From Psychrobacter sp. GP33 (lineage in GTDB: Bacteria > Pseudomonadota > Gammaproteobacteria > Pseudomonadales > Moraxellaceae): a DNA stretch of 64,000 nucleotides. The notes beneath the pieces were generated by a model. It had not been told where the DNA came from. It made no database searches and saw only the letters and a program-made list of their open reading frames with translations. Shown piece by piece: positions 1 to 8,163 of this stretch. The stretch lies in assembly GCF_014119005.1 (NCBI RefSeq), contig NZ_JACGYX010000005.1, positions 248,001 to 312,000 of the forward strand, read 5' to 3'. Within the stretch, counting starts at the first letter, position 1. The number at the start of each line of letters is the position of its first letter. The position numbers and the translations under genes are program-made.

Positions 1-39
1 AATAGCATTTATCATCAATGGATGGTAAATGCTATTTTT
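1..39 (+). terminator. Rho-independent terminator of an upstream gene
   Basis: A 16-bp stem (1-16 with 21-36, tetraloop at 17-20, one G.T pair) is followed by extra T residues. It most likely ends a plus-strand gene lying just outside the window. Confidence 0.7.
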
Positions 40-206
40 GGTTTTCAACTTTGGTTTTAGGTGCGCTTGTTATACACTTGATTAAGCAATAAATGACGTA
101 TTGTTTTTTTGCCTGTTATGTAAGATTTTTATCTTACTGCTGCCGTACTCCTGACTCATTGTTGATTATCCCTAATTATCTTCCATTTTTATTATAGGTT
201 TTGTTC

Positions 207-1550
207 ATGTCTGCCTCTCTATCGTCCTATGCTGCTCATACACCTACCAGTCAATCTAACTTAACAGAATGGCTTGATTATATGCAGCAAATCCATGTAT
301 CTGCCATAGATATGGGGCTATCACGTGTGTTGCCTGTGGCTGAGTATCTGGGCGTGGTGCAGTCGGCAAAAGATGATGCCTATGTATTCACCGTTGCAGG
401 TACTAATGGTAAAGGGTCGACGACCGCAGTTATCAGTGCTATGTGTCAAGCTGCGGGCTACAAAACGGCGCTTTATCAATCACCACACCTAAGCCATTTT
501 AATGAGCGTGTGCGCATTGATGGTGAGATGGTGAGTGATGAAACCTTGATTGCTGCCTTTAGCAAGGTTGAGGACGCACGCTTACAGTGTGAATTGACCT
601 TATCTTTTTTTGAGATGACGACGCTAGCTGCGCTCTTGATATTTGCTGAAGCGGATTGTGATGTGTGGGTGTTAGAAGTAGGCTTAGGCGGGCGCTTAGA
701 TGTGGTCAATATCATTGACCCTGATATGGCGGTGATTACTAATATCGGTATCGATCATGTCGATTGGTTGGGTGATAATGTCGAGGCAATTGGCGCGGAA
801 AAGGCGGGCATTTTACGCGATGATATTACCTTAATTTACGGTGCGGCTGAGATGCCAGATAGTGTACAACAGCTTATCACATCGCACAATGTTACTTGTT
901 ATCAAGCAGGACAGGACTTTAGTTATCGAGTAGATAATAGCGAAATATGGCAATATAGTAATGCCGCTGTTACCTTACAGCTGCCACGCCCAGCATTATC
1001 GTTAATAAATACTGCCAATGCCTTATCTGCAGTGCTGGCAAGTCCACTTAAGGTTGATATAGCTGCAATAAATCACGCGCTTACCACGGTTAAATTAGCC
1101 GGACGCTTTGATTATCGTGAACTTGTTCATCGTCATTGGCTGTTTGATGTGGCGCATAATGAACAAGGGGTGAGTTTTTTATTAGCTCAGCTCGTGCCAC
1201 TTTGGCAACAGCATAGTGACCAGCAAGAAAATAAATCCGGCACGATTAAAATGCTGTTTTCAATGTTAGGCGATAAAGATATCGAGCTGGTCGTTCAAGA
1301 TTTGTCAGCTGCCAACTTACCAATTAGTGAGTGGTTTATTGCTGAGATTGATCATCCACGCGCGGCCACTGTTGCACAATTACAAAGCCCCTTAGCCGTA
1401 TATGTCGAACCATCTCACATACATGTACTGCCTGATTTACAACAGGCGACTCATGCTGTTATTGATAATAGTCAGGCAGCAGATTTGATTGTCGTTTGCG
1501 GCTCTTTTCATACGATTGGCGAAGCGCTATTGGCACTTGAAGTTGAATAA
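207..1550 (+). CDS. folC: Bifunctional folylpolyglutamate synthase / dihydrofolate synthase
   Basis: FolC is a cytoplasmic Mur-ligase-family enzyme. It joins glutamate to dihydropteroate to make dihydrofolate, then adds further glutamates to tetrahydrofolates using ATP. The protein has the P-loop GTNGKGST at about residues 65-72, the folate-site stretch YQSPHLSHFNERVRIDG, the motif EVGLGGRLDVVN and the C-domain FDVAHN motif. Its length of 447 aa is normal for the family. A TTG two codons upstream (201) could also serve as start, but the ATG at 207 is the conventional choice. The next gene encodes a SPOR protein, an order common in Pseudomonadales. Confidence 0.95.
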   Translation: MSASLSSYAAHTPTSQSNLTEWLDYMQQIHVSAIDMGLSRVLPVAEYLGVVQSAKDDAYVFTVAGTNGKGSTTAVISAMCQAAGYKTALYQSPHLSHFNERVRIDGEMVSDETLIAAFSKVEDARLQCELTLSFFEMTTLAALLIFAEADCDVWVLEVGLGGRLDVVNIIDPDMAVITNIGIDHVDWLGDNVEAIGAEKAGILRDDITLIYGAAEMPDSVQQLITSHNVTCYQAGQDFSYRVDNSEIWQYSNAAVTLQLPRPALSLINTANALSAVLASPLKVDIAAINHALTTVKLAGRFDYRELVHRHWLFDVAHNEQGVSFLLAQLVPLWQQHSDQQENKSGTIKMLFSMLGDKDIELVVQDLSAANLPISEWFIAEIDHPRAATVAQLQSPLAVYVEPSHIHVLPDLQQATHAVIDNSQAADLIVVCGSFHTIGEALLALEVE

Positions 1551-1752
1551 TGTGAAACAGTAAACAAATTTTGTCTAAACCTCATATTAAGAGCGGTCTA
1601 ATAGCAGACAGCATGAAAAATATGTCTTATAATCAAGATGTTTAGGTACACGCGTATATGAGTAAAAGCCGCATCAGTTCTGCTTGTTAGGACGCGAAAA
1701 TGATAGATACACCGATTAATCTACCTTATTATCAGCTAAGAGATGGCAACGA

Positions 1753-2991
1753 ATGAACTTTTCAAGACAAGCCTTATTGGGTGTTGGCATGATTGTAGGT
1801 GGCATCGTAATGCTATCTGCCATGGTGCAACAACTGGGTAATCATGAAGAAAAAGACCTAGTGCCCACTACAGTTAATGCAGCAGATGCTGATATCTCGT
1901 CATCAGCGCCATTAACCATAGATGTGGCAACTGAAAAGCGGATTTTGGCGCAAAAGCAACAAGAGCGTGAGCGACGGGTAGCCAATCAAGAAAAACAAGC
2001 TGAACTCTTCTCAGAAGCGCAAGCTAGTGCTGAATCGCAAGCATTGGCAAAGGCACGCTCAGAGAACCAACAATATAGTAATAGTAACAAGCCGAAAGCA
2101 GAAGTTGTCGAAAGTCAAAGCGATATCACTTATCCAAAACTACAACCTCGCCCTGCTCCTATCGTCACTTCGACCAACGCTACGCCTGTTGTTACTACTA
2201 AAAAAGTAGATAGTGATTCAAAAAAAGAGGACGCTAAAAAAGCAGCAGACAAGAAAGCCGACGATAAAAAAGCTCAGGACAAAAAAGCTGAAGATAAAAA
2301 AGATAAAGACGCTGCTAAGAAAAAAGAAGATGCAAAAGCCGCTGCCGAACAAAAAAAGCAGGATGAAGAAAAAGAAAAAGCAGCCAGTGCAAAGAAATAT
2401 AAAGAAGAAGATAAAGATAAGAAAGCAGCCCCTAAAGCTGCCGTTGATTACACCATTGAAAAAGGTGATGGTTTATTAAAATTATCGAAGAAATATAATG
2501 TTTCTGTAGCGGCGTTAGCACAAGCCAATAAGATGGACCCTTCCGCAACCTTGCAGATAGGACAAGTTTTAACCGTTCCTTCGCGTAAGCAAATCGAGCG
2601 TTTAGAACGCGATGCAGCAGCAGCTGAAAAAGTACGTGCTGAAAAACGTGAAGAAAAACGCAAAAAAGAAGAAGCTTTAGCCAAGAAGTCGGTAGATGCA
2701 AGACAGGATGCCCAAAAAAAACTGAGCGTCGCCCGTAAAGAGGTCAAGGAGACCGATGCTAAAGGCAGCTTCGGCGTACAAGTAGCATTGGCAACCAATC
2801 AAGCCGCAGCTGATGACCTTGCGAAGAAATTTAAAGCGGCAGGATACCAGGTGAAAACCAGCAAAACCAGTCGCGGTGTACGCGTGGTTGTGGGACCTGA
2901 ACGCGGTAAGCTTGCTGCATTAGCCTTAAAAGATAAAGTAAATAGTGATCCAGACGTCAATACTACCAGTGCGTGGGTGCTGTACTGGTAA
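1753..2991 (+). CDS. LysM and SPOR domain envelope protein
   Basis: This is a predicted inner-membrane protein that reaches into the periplasm. It has one N-terminal membrane segment (about residues 8-27), a long Lys/Ala/Asp/Glu-rich linker (about 150-230), a LysM peptidoglycan-binding domain (about 231-275, with the motif YTIEKGDGLLKLSKKYNVS), a second charged helical stretch and a C-terminal SPOR domain (about 338-412). SPOR domains bind glycan strands stripped of stem peptides at division sites, so a role in septal wall biology is likely but inferred. Having both LysM and SPOR in one chain is less usual than SPOR alone. The start is supported by an AAGAGATGG ribosome site. A terminator follows. 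Confidence 0.8.
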   Translation: MNFSRQALLGVGMIVGGIVMLSAMVQQLGNHEEKDLVPTTVNAADADISSSAPLTIDVATEKRILAQKQQERERRVANQEKQAELFSEAQASAESQALAKARSENQQYSNSNKPKAEVVESQSDITYPKLQPRPAPIVTSTNATPVVTTKKVDSDSKKEDAKKAADKKADDKKAQDKKAEDKKDKDAAKKKEDAKAAAEQKKQDEEKEKAASAKKYKEEDKDKKAAPKAAVDYTIEKGDGLLKLSKKYNVSVAALAQANKMDPSATLQIGQVLTVPSRKQIERLERDAAAAEKVRAEKREEKRKKEEALAKKSVDARQDAQKKLSVARKEVKETDAKGSFGVQVALATNQAAADDLAKKFKAAGYQVKTSKTSRGVRVVVGPERGKLAALALKDKVNSDPDVNTTSAWVLYW

Positions 2992-3054
2992 GTAAGCTTA
3001 TCCTTAGATATCCTCTTAAGAATACTTACCGATTAAATTCAGAGATAAATTTCT

Positions 3055-3083
3055 CAAAACACGGCTTTTATGGTCGTGTTTTG
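3055..3083. terminator. Probable terminator after the LysM/SPOR gene
   Basis: A 9-bp perfect stem (3055-3063 with 3075-3083) has a T-rich right arm. The run after the stem is short, so termination may be partial. Confidence 0.5.
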
Positions 3084-3166
3084 TGCGTTTTAGATTAGCG
3101 ATGTTTACGTATTACTAGACGGCTATTCACGCTCTTATTTTTCACTTCCTGTTACAAGGTAAAACC

Positions 3167-3727
3167 ATGCTCGTTGGTCTGATATTTTTAGTATTCACCC
3201 TTATGTTTTTATGGCTTATTATGCGGTCAAAGTCTGCACCCGAATCTGAGGCGATGGTTAAAAGTACAGAATCTGACCTTAATTCCGTAACTGATTCTGA
3301 GTCTGTGCGCGGTGACGAGCTAGCTATTTGGCCCTTTGCGCCAATGCCCATCATGACCAATACCGAAGTGTTATTTTTTGATAAGCTGAAAGACGCGCTA
3401 CCGGATTATCATATTTTTGTGCAAGTTCAGCTTTCACGCATTATTGCTGGTAATAGTGATGACGCTGCTGAACGTCGTTTTTGGTTTAATAGAATTTGTC
3501 GCCAAAGTGTCGATTATGTGATTGTTGATAGCGACGCGCAGACCACCTTAGTGGCGATCGAGCTTGATGATTGGACACATAATAGTAAAGCGCGGCAAAA
3601 AGCAGATGATAAAAAAGACAAAGCATTAGCCAGTGCGGGTATTCCTATTGTGCGCTTTCATGCCGAGCGCATGCCCAGTGCTGCGATGCTCAGACATGAG
3701 CTGATGCAAGTGATTGAGACTTATTAA
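3167..3727 (+). CDS. DUF2726 domain protein with N-terminal membrane anchor
   Basis: The function is unknown. One hydrophobic segment (about residues 3-19) is followed by a DUF2726 domain (about 60-185). Recognisable stretches are EVLFFDKLKDALPDYHIF, RRFWFNRICRQSVDYVIVD, VAIELDDWTH and KDKALASAGIPIVRFHAE. The fold of this family is thought to resemble PD-(D/E)XK nucleases, but nuclease activity is not shown here. The start has an AAGG site 8 nt upstream. The gene converges on the DUF1853 gene with only 16 bp between stop codons and no obvious terminator. Confidence 0.75.
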   Translation: MLVGLIFLVFTLMFLWLIMRSKSAPESEAMVKSTESDLNSVTDSESVRGDELAIWPFAPMPIMTNTEVLFFDKLKDALPDYHIFVQVQLSRIIAGNSDDAAERRFWFNRICRQSVDYVIVDSDAQTTLVAIELDDWTHNSKARQKADDKKDKALASAGIPIVRFHAERMPSAAMLRHELMQVIETY

Positions 3728-3743
3728 AACTGATTCTATAGTC

Positions 3744-4844
3744 TTAATCCTTTACGCTATTTTGCTCAGCATTAACCGCAGTTTGCAAAATCACAACAGG
3801 CTCATAGCCTCCTTGAGAAGACCGTTGGACAAAATATAGTCCTTGCTGCAAAGTCGCTATAGTAGGCGACACCTTATTATCCTCTTTATTATAAAAATTG
3901 CGCTGAGTAAACCATTCTATATAATGCGCTTGACGGATAGCGACGACATCCGTCAATAGCTCAGTAATATCATCCGTTTGAGCTATCTCGGATATTTGGT
4001 CGGCTTGATTGTTTTGATTACTCGGAGCAGCCAGCCAGCGATGTAGTGGAAAGCTTGGCGTAAACCAATCAGGATAAACGAAATTATTATTGGTCATGGG
4101 CAAAAAGAACCGCCCTTTTATCAATGCATAGCGCTTATCAATTTTTACTTCACCATGATTTTTGGTATCTATGGCTAACGTACAAAATTGCTTGGTTTGC
4201 ATATGCGCCATTTTACGCTGCAAATTATCATTAGGATTAATCCCCACCCAATTCACTGGTGCAAATGGCGCAGAACCCATAAAGAACTTAATTGCTAATT
4301 CCCAATGTTCAGTGAGCTTCTCTTGATGGTTATACAAAACTAAATCTAACTCTCCAGACGTTTGCTTACCACAATATAGCTGCACATTGCTTGCCAGTAT
4401 CTCGTAAGGATGGTGTCCATGAGCGAAACCATCCGTTATCCAAAATGATAATAACCCTTCAAAATGAAAGCCCAAACGATTCGGGCTGGGTCGTGCTAAT
4501 AAATAGCGGGTGAGTGCTTGATAAGCGTTGGTGCTGTCAAGTATCTGTAAACGCCCTTGATATGCCTTGTATTGCGCGTGCCAAAAGTCTGCACTATGTA
4601 CCGAAATTTTAGCAGTATTTTTATCCGTATTATTAACAGCGCTTTCACCACCGCTTCCATCATTGTTTTGATGATCAGTAAAATCAATCCAATGGGTCAG
4701 CACGTTTGGGCAGGCAAGCGCAAAGGCTAAATCGCGGACATACGGACGCTGATACTGCTCCCAAGGGGCATTATCGCTAATATTTGAATGATTGCTAAGC
4801 GTCGGTAAGGGAAGAGCGGTTGCCTCGTTCATAAGGTGAACCAT
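3744..4844 (-). CDS. DUF1853 family protein
   Basis: A cytoplasmic protein of 366 aa with no signal peptide or membrane segment. The family signature is visible in the middle: HFEGLLSFW, GELDLVL and HWELAIKFFMG, which have the spacing of a PD-(D/E)XK-like core. That similarity is my reading and not an established activity. A low-complexity Asn/Asp/Gly stretch lies at about 60-75. The first ATG (4844) has no clear ribosome site, and the ATG at 4832 is an alternative start. Upstream of it (higher coordinates) begins an AT-rich accessory pocket. Confidence 0.7.
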   Translation of the reverse strand: MVHLMNEATALPLPTLSNHSNISDNAPWEQYQRPYVRDLAFALACPNVLTHWIDFTDHQNNDGSGGESAVNNTDKNTAKISVHSADFWHAQYKAYQGRLQILDSTNAYQALTRYLLARPSPNRLGFHFEGLLSFWITDGFAHGHHPYEILASNVQLYCGKQTSGELDLVLYNHQEKLTEHWELAIKFFMGSAPFAPVNWVGINPNDNLQRKMAHMQTKQFCTLAIDTKNHGEVKIDKRYALIKGRFFLPMTNNNFVYPDWFTPSFPLHRWLAAPSNQNNQADQISEIAQTDDITELLTDVVAIRQAHYIEWFTQRNFYNKEDNKVSPTIATLQQGLYFVQRSSQGGYEPVVILQTAVNAEQNSVKD

Positions 4845-5221
4845 AATAAAGGTTAAAAGATTACCCTAACGGCTCGCCTGATAAATGTCTAGCTATCATA
4901 CGTATGAGTTAGGGTAAATGAGGTTCTATTATCTTTACGAAATAGTAGTGATGATATAAATATTTAAATGAAGAGTGGATGGGTTTATCAGTATCGGAAT
5001 GAGAATAGGCAGTAAAAAGGTGAGGGCGTTAATTTGCCATTTTGCGGATTTATAGAATTTTAGCTTGGCAGGTTTGTTTTGTTGGGTCATTGGTATAGCT
5101 CCATGATATGCCGTAACAGTGCGCTACGGCTTACATGGGTTATGTTAAGGGAATGGTCTAACTAAGAAAATTCCCTCAGCCTAGCTTAATATACATAAAC
5201 ATAGGTTGAAGCATATTAAAG
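4845..5221. other. Intergenic region between DUF1853 gene and orphan gene
   Basis: This AT-rich stretch holds one small candidate gene (4935-5090, minus), described separately, and a short imperfect hairpin (about 5110-5130, GCCGTA/TACGGC stem) without a T run. No convincing terminator for the orphan gene at 5222 was seen. Confidence 0.5.
4935..5090 (-). CDS. Possible 51-residue single-pass membrane protein
   Basis: A short reading frame of 51 codons begins with ATG at 5090 and has a GGAG ribosome site 8 nt upstream (around 5099-5102). The product has a basic N-terminal half (TQQNKPAKLKFYKSAKW) followed by a hydrophobic stretch (ALTFLLPILIPILI), so it would look like a small membrane peptide with a positive cytoplasmic face. 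I do not recognise it. The good ribosome site and charge pattern favour a real gene, but AT-rich DNA often gives such frames by chance. It would be transcribed in the same direction as the orphan gene at 5222-6286. Confidence 0.35.
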   Translation of the reverse strand: MTQQNKPAKLKFYKSAKWQINALTFLLPILIPILINPSTLHLNIYIITTIS

Positions 5222-6286
5222 TTATGATTGTGGTCTGCCAGCTTCACTAGCATATTGAGGTATAGAACTAAGCCAGCTTTTTAAAGTAGCTGTTCTTTCA
5301 GGAAGCATTTCACCATGTCCCGTATCAATTAGGTAGCTCCATACAAGCTCACACATTTCACCAATTCTAATTTTTTTATCATGGTCTTTTGACCATAAGT
5401 ATTGTGCATGTGCATCAGCAATCATCTTTGCTTTTAGTAACTTTGGACTAACACCTTTCTTCTTAAATAATATTTCTGGCTTTTCTGCTGGTGGTTTGTT
5501 TTCAATAATAAGGTTTACTAAGAGCTCTAAATCCTTGTGCAAAATCAAAATATCATCAGGCGTTGCTTCTAGGTTAAGTGCGTACGTTTCTTTGTTATTA
5601 AAGGCACTATTAACCCCTTCGTAATATTCTATTTGATAATCTTCTAAATGATAATAATCCAATACCTTCATATTAATTCTTGATAGTGCTTTTTCAAGTC
5701 CGTACTCTTCGATGCTTTCTTTAGGTAATATCGGCTGATACCTGCTTTCTACTACTTTGATTTTATCAAAGTTATAATCTTGACCTTTATATGTGCTAGG
5801 TCTGTCACTAGGCAAAAGAAACTCTTCTACGTCTGTTGGATTAGCGTTTAGTCTATTATGTGGTAATAATCCCTCAATATCTGCCCATTCGTCACTAATT
5901 TCAGTTCGCTCCAATAGAAGTAGGTTGCTAATCATTCTGTGGCTTAGCTGGATAAAAACGCCTAATTCTTTACAAGTTAGCGAGGGCTTTACATCGCAAA
6001 AAAACAAATATGCGTCTATTTGTGTTGTGTAGATTTGATAGTCTTCACTGTCTTTGTCTAATTCATCTAAAAAGTCTAACTTGTCTTCATCGAGGTAATG
6101 ACTTCCCATTAAATAAAACCCTCTACCATAAACGTAAGCGTCTAAATCAAACTCATAAATTCTTTTAAGTAGTTTTTTTGGCGTTATGTTATCGGTTTCA
6201 AATTTTCTGTTTAAGTAGTCGCAAGCTTCTTGTAGATTGTAATATTCTGCTGTATCAAAGCTTAATGCTATATCATTATGACTCAC
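5222..6286 (-). CDS. Orphan hypothetical protein beside tRNA-Pro
   Basis: I do not recognise a named family. The 354-aa protein is acidic and rich in Tyr, Leu and Asp. Its N-terminus (about residues 14-60, YYNLQEACDYLNRKF then ITPKKLLKRIYEFDLDAYVY) looks like the small DNA-binding-like segment found in many Moraxellaceae accessory proteins. Its C-terminus (about 265-354) is helical and ends in AGRPQS, reminiscent of the GRP ending of phage- or island-borne proteins. It starts with GTG behind AGGGG. The base composition is visibly more AT-rich than the flanking housekeeping genes, and it sits just downstream of a tRNA 3' end, so horizontal acquisition is plausible but unproven. Confidence 0.7.
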   Translation of the reverse strand: MSHNDIALSFDTAEYYNLQEACDYLNRKFETDNITPKKLLKRIYEFDLDAYVYGRGFYLMGSHYLDEDKLDFLDELDKDSEDYQIYTTQIDAYLFFCDVKPSLTCKELGVFIQLSHRMISNLLLLERTEISDEWADIEGLLPHNRLNANPTDVEEFLLPSDRPSTYKGQDYNFDKIKVVESRYQPILPKESIEEYGLEKALSRINMKVLDYYHLEDYQIEYYEGVNSAFNNKETYALNLEATPDDILILHKDLELLVNLIIENKPPAEKPEILFKKKGVSPKLLKAKMIADAHAQYLWSKDHDKKIRIGEMCELVWSYLIDTGHGEMLPERTATLKSWLSSIPQYASEAGRPQS

Positions 6287-6340
6287 AATTCACACCCCTA
6301 CACCCTTAAATCAAAGTAAGTACAAAGCAGTGACAGCATA

Positions 6341-6368
6341 AATGTATGAATAGCTATCGTTCGGACAA
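6341..6368 (-). promoter_or_regulatory. Candidate promoter of the orphan gene
   Basis: On the minus strand, TTGTCC (6363-6368), a 16-bp spacer and TACATT (6341-6346) give 4/6 matches in each box. It lies about 55 bp upstream of the GTG start. Confidence 0.35.
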
Positions 6369-6405
6369 TTAATCCTAGCCTTGCTAATTTTCTTCAATTC
6401 TAACC

Positions 6406-6444
6406 CAAAAAAAAGGTCAACCATTATAAATAATAGTTGACCTT
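6406..6444 (-). terminator. Terminator of tRNA-Pro
   Basis: Read on the minus strand, a 9-bp stem (6436-6444 with 6413-6421, partly extended inward) is followed by a run of eight T residues. It lies 18 nt after the tRNA CCA end. Confidence 0.75.
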
Positions 6445-6461
6445 ATTCTTACTTCTGTCTT

Positions 6462-6538
6462 TGGTCGGAACGGCAGGATTCGAACCTGCGACCCCTACAC
6501 CCCCAGTGTAGTGCGCTACCAGACTGCGCTACGCCCCG
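6462..6538 (-). tRNA. tRNA-Pro (anticodon GGG)
   Basis: The minus strand folds into a 77-nt cloverleaf with encoded CCA (6462-6464). The acceptor stem is CGGGGCG/CGTTCCG with two G.T pairs. The anticodon stem CTACA/TGTAG encloses the loop CTGGGGG, giving anticodon GGG, which reads CCC and CCU. The T arm carries GGTTCGAATCC. It has its own promoter and terminator, so it is a single-gene transcript placed between gatB and the orphan gene. Confidence 0.95.
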
Positions 6539-6549
6539 AATGACTGACT

Positions 6550-6577
6550 ATTTTACGCAAAATCGTACGTATTGCAA
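6550..6577 (-). promoter_or_regulatory. tRNA-Pro promoter
   Basis: On the minus strand, TTGCAA (6572-6577), a 16-bp spacer and TAAAAT (6550-6555) place the start site a few bases before the mature tRNA 5' end at 6538. Confidence 0.65.
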
Positions 6578-6651
6578 GGGTTAATTGTTGCCTATGTTTA
6601 TTGCTGAATGTTTACGTTCAATAGTCAGTATTTATTGTTAACTTTATTTAC

Positions 6652-8163
6652 TTAACCCAACAGCTCTTTTAAGATTTGATTGACCTGTTGTGGATTGGCA
6701 CTACCGCGACTGGCTTTCATCACTTGACCGACCAGACCGTTAAAGGCTTTTTCTTTACCGCCGCGATATTCTTCGACCATCACTGCATTCTTAGCGATGA
6801 CCTCTTCAACGATGGCTTTGATTGCGCCTGTATCGGTTTCTTGCTTTAGACCTTGAGTTTCAATAATCTGATCAGCGGCGTCATCAGCATCACCGCCTGC
6901 ACGTTCGTATAAAGCGCTAAAGACTTTTTTGGCAAGCTTACCTGATAGGGTGTCATCATTGATACGTTTGAGCATATTTGCCAATTGTATGGCGCTAATG
7001 GGCGAGTTGATGATATCGGTATCGTCCTTATTTAACGCCCCAAGCAAGTCGCCCATGACCCAGTTAGCCGCCATCTTCGCATCTTGTTGACCAATTTCAG
7101 CAACTACGGCTTCAAAATAATCAGCAAGCTGACGGCTGCCGGTTAAGATACGCGCGTCGTATTCTGATAGACCAAATGCTTCTTCAAAACGCGCGCGACG
7201 AGCAACTGGTAGCTCAGGCATCGCTGCGCGAATGCTATCAACTGTATGCTGTTCAATGCGCACCGGTAGCAAGTCAGGGTCAGGGAAATAGCGATAGTCG
7301 TTGGCGTCTTCTTTGGTACGCATCACACGAGTTTCATCGCGCTCTGGATCGTAGAGCATCGTTGCTTGCAGAACTTTGCCACCATCTTCGATGATGTCGA
7401 TTTGACGCTCAATCTCGCGGTTGATGGCGCGTTCAATATTGCGGAACGAGTTTAAGTTCTTTAACTCAGTACGTGTGCCCAATTCAGCGCCAGGCTCGCG
7501 GATAGAGACGTTACAATCACAGCGGAATGAGCCTTCTGCCATAATCGCGTCGGATATACCAAGCCAAGTGACCAGCTGATGAATGGCTTTAATGTAGGCA
7601 AGCGCCTCGGCAGCAGAACGCATATCCGGCTCAGAGACGATTTCAATCAAAGGTGTGCCAGCGCGGTTAAGATCGACACCAGTCATACCTTCGACAGCAT
7701 CATGAACGGATTTGCCTGCATCTTCTTCTAAATGCGCGCGCGTGATGCCCATACGTTTAGGATATTCGTTTTTATCGCCTTCATTAACCACAACATCGAT
7801 ATAACCTTCACCGACGATAGGGTTTGCCATTTGGGTAATTTGATAGCCTTTTGGCAAATCAGGATAAAAGTAGTTTTTACGATCAAAGGTGTTAAATAAA
7901 CCCAGCTCAGCATTAACGCCAATGCCGAATTTGAGGGCTCGTTCAACCACGCCGGCATTAAGTACAGGCAAAACGCCCGGTAATCCTAAGTCAACAATGC
8001 TGGCTTGGCTATTTGGCTCATGACCAAAGTCCGTCGGGGCGCTTGAGAATATTTTACTTTCTGTATTCAGCTGGCAATGGATTTCGATGCCGATGACCAC
8101 TTCATAGCCGTCAACGAATAGCTCGCGACGCACGGTATGGTTAGTGCTATTTGCTGTGCTCAT
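6652..8163 (-). CDS. gatB: Asp-tRNA(Asn)/Glu-tRNA(Gln) amidotransferase subunit B
   Basis: GatB is the kinase/transamidase subunit of GatCAB. It binds the mischarged tRNA, activates its side-chain carboxylate with ATP and amidates it with ammonia tunnelled from GatA. The 503-aa protein shows [10 protein letters not shown] near the N-terminus, the metal/ATP-site region [25 protein letters not shown], and the C-terminal YqeY-like tail domain ending in [10 protein letters not shown]. It is the last gene of gatC-gatA-gatB, and its ATG shares one base with the gatA stop. An AAGGAG site lies inside the gatA end, indicating translational coupling. Confidence 0.97.
   Translation of the reverse strand: MSTANSTNHTVRRELFVDGYEVVIGIEIHCQLNTESKIFSSAPTDFGHEPNSQASIVDLGLPGVLPVLNAGVVERALKFGIGVNAELGLFNTFDRKNYFYPDLPKGYQITQMANPIVGEGYIDVVVNEGDKNEYPKRMGITRAHLEEDAGKSVHDAVEGMTGVDLNRAGTPLIEIVSEPDMRSAAEALAYIKAIHQLVTWLGISDAIMAEGSFRCDCNVSIREPGAELGTRTELKNLNSFRNIERAINREIERQIDIIEDGGKVLQATMLYDPERDETRVMRTKEDANDYRYFPDPDLLPVRIEQHTVDSIRAAMPELPVARRARFEEAFGLSEYDARILTGSRQLADYFEAVVAEIGQQDAKMAANWVMGDLLGALNKDDTDIINSPISAIQLANMLKRINDDTLSGKLAKKVFSALYERAGGDADDAADQIIETQGLKQETDTGAIKAIVEEVIAKNAVMVEEYRGGKEKAFNGLVGQVMKASRGSANPQQVNQILKELLG

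Noticed and set aside
2213..2479. 88-residue Lys-rich frame overlapping the LysM/SPOR gene
   Set aside because: An out-of-frame reading of the A-rich Lys/Asp linker codons; low complexity explains it.
4845..5221. Far-end duplicate of the tRNA-Pro 3' end that would mark an integrated island
   Set aside because: I looked for a repeat of the tRNA 3' segment and found none, so a complete attL/attR pair cannot be supported.
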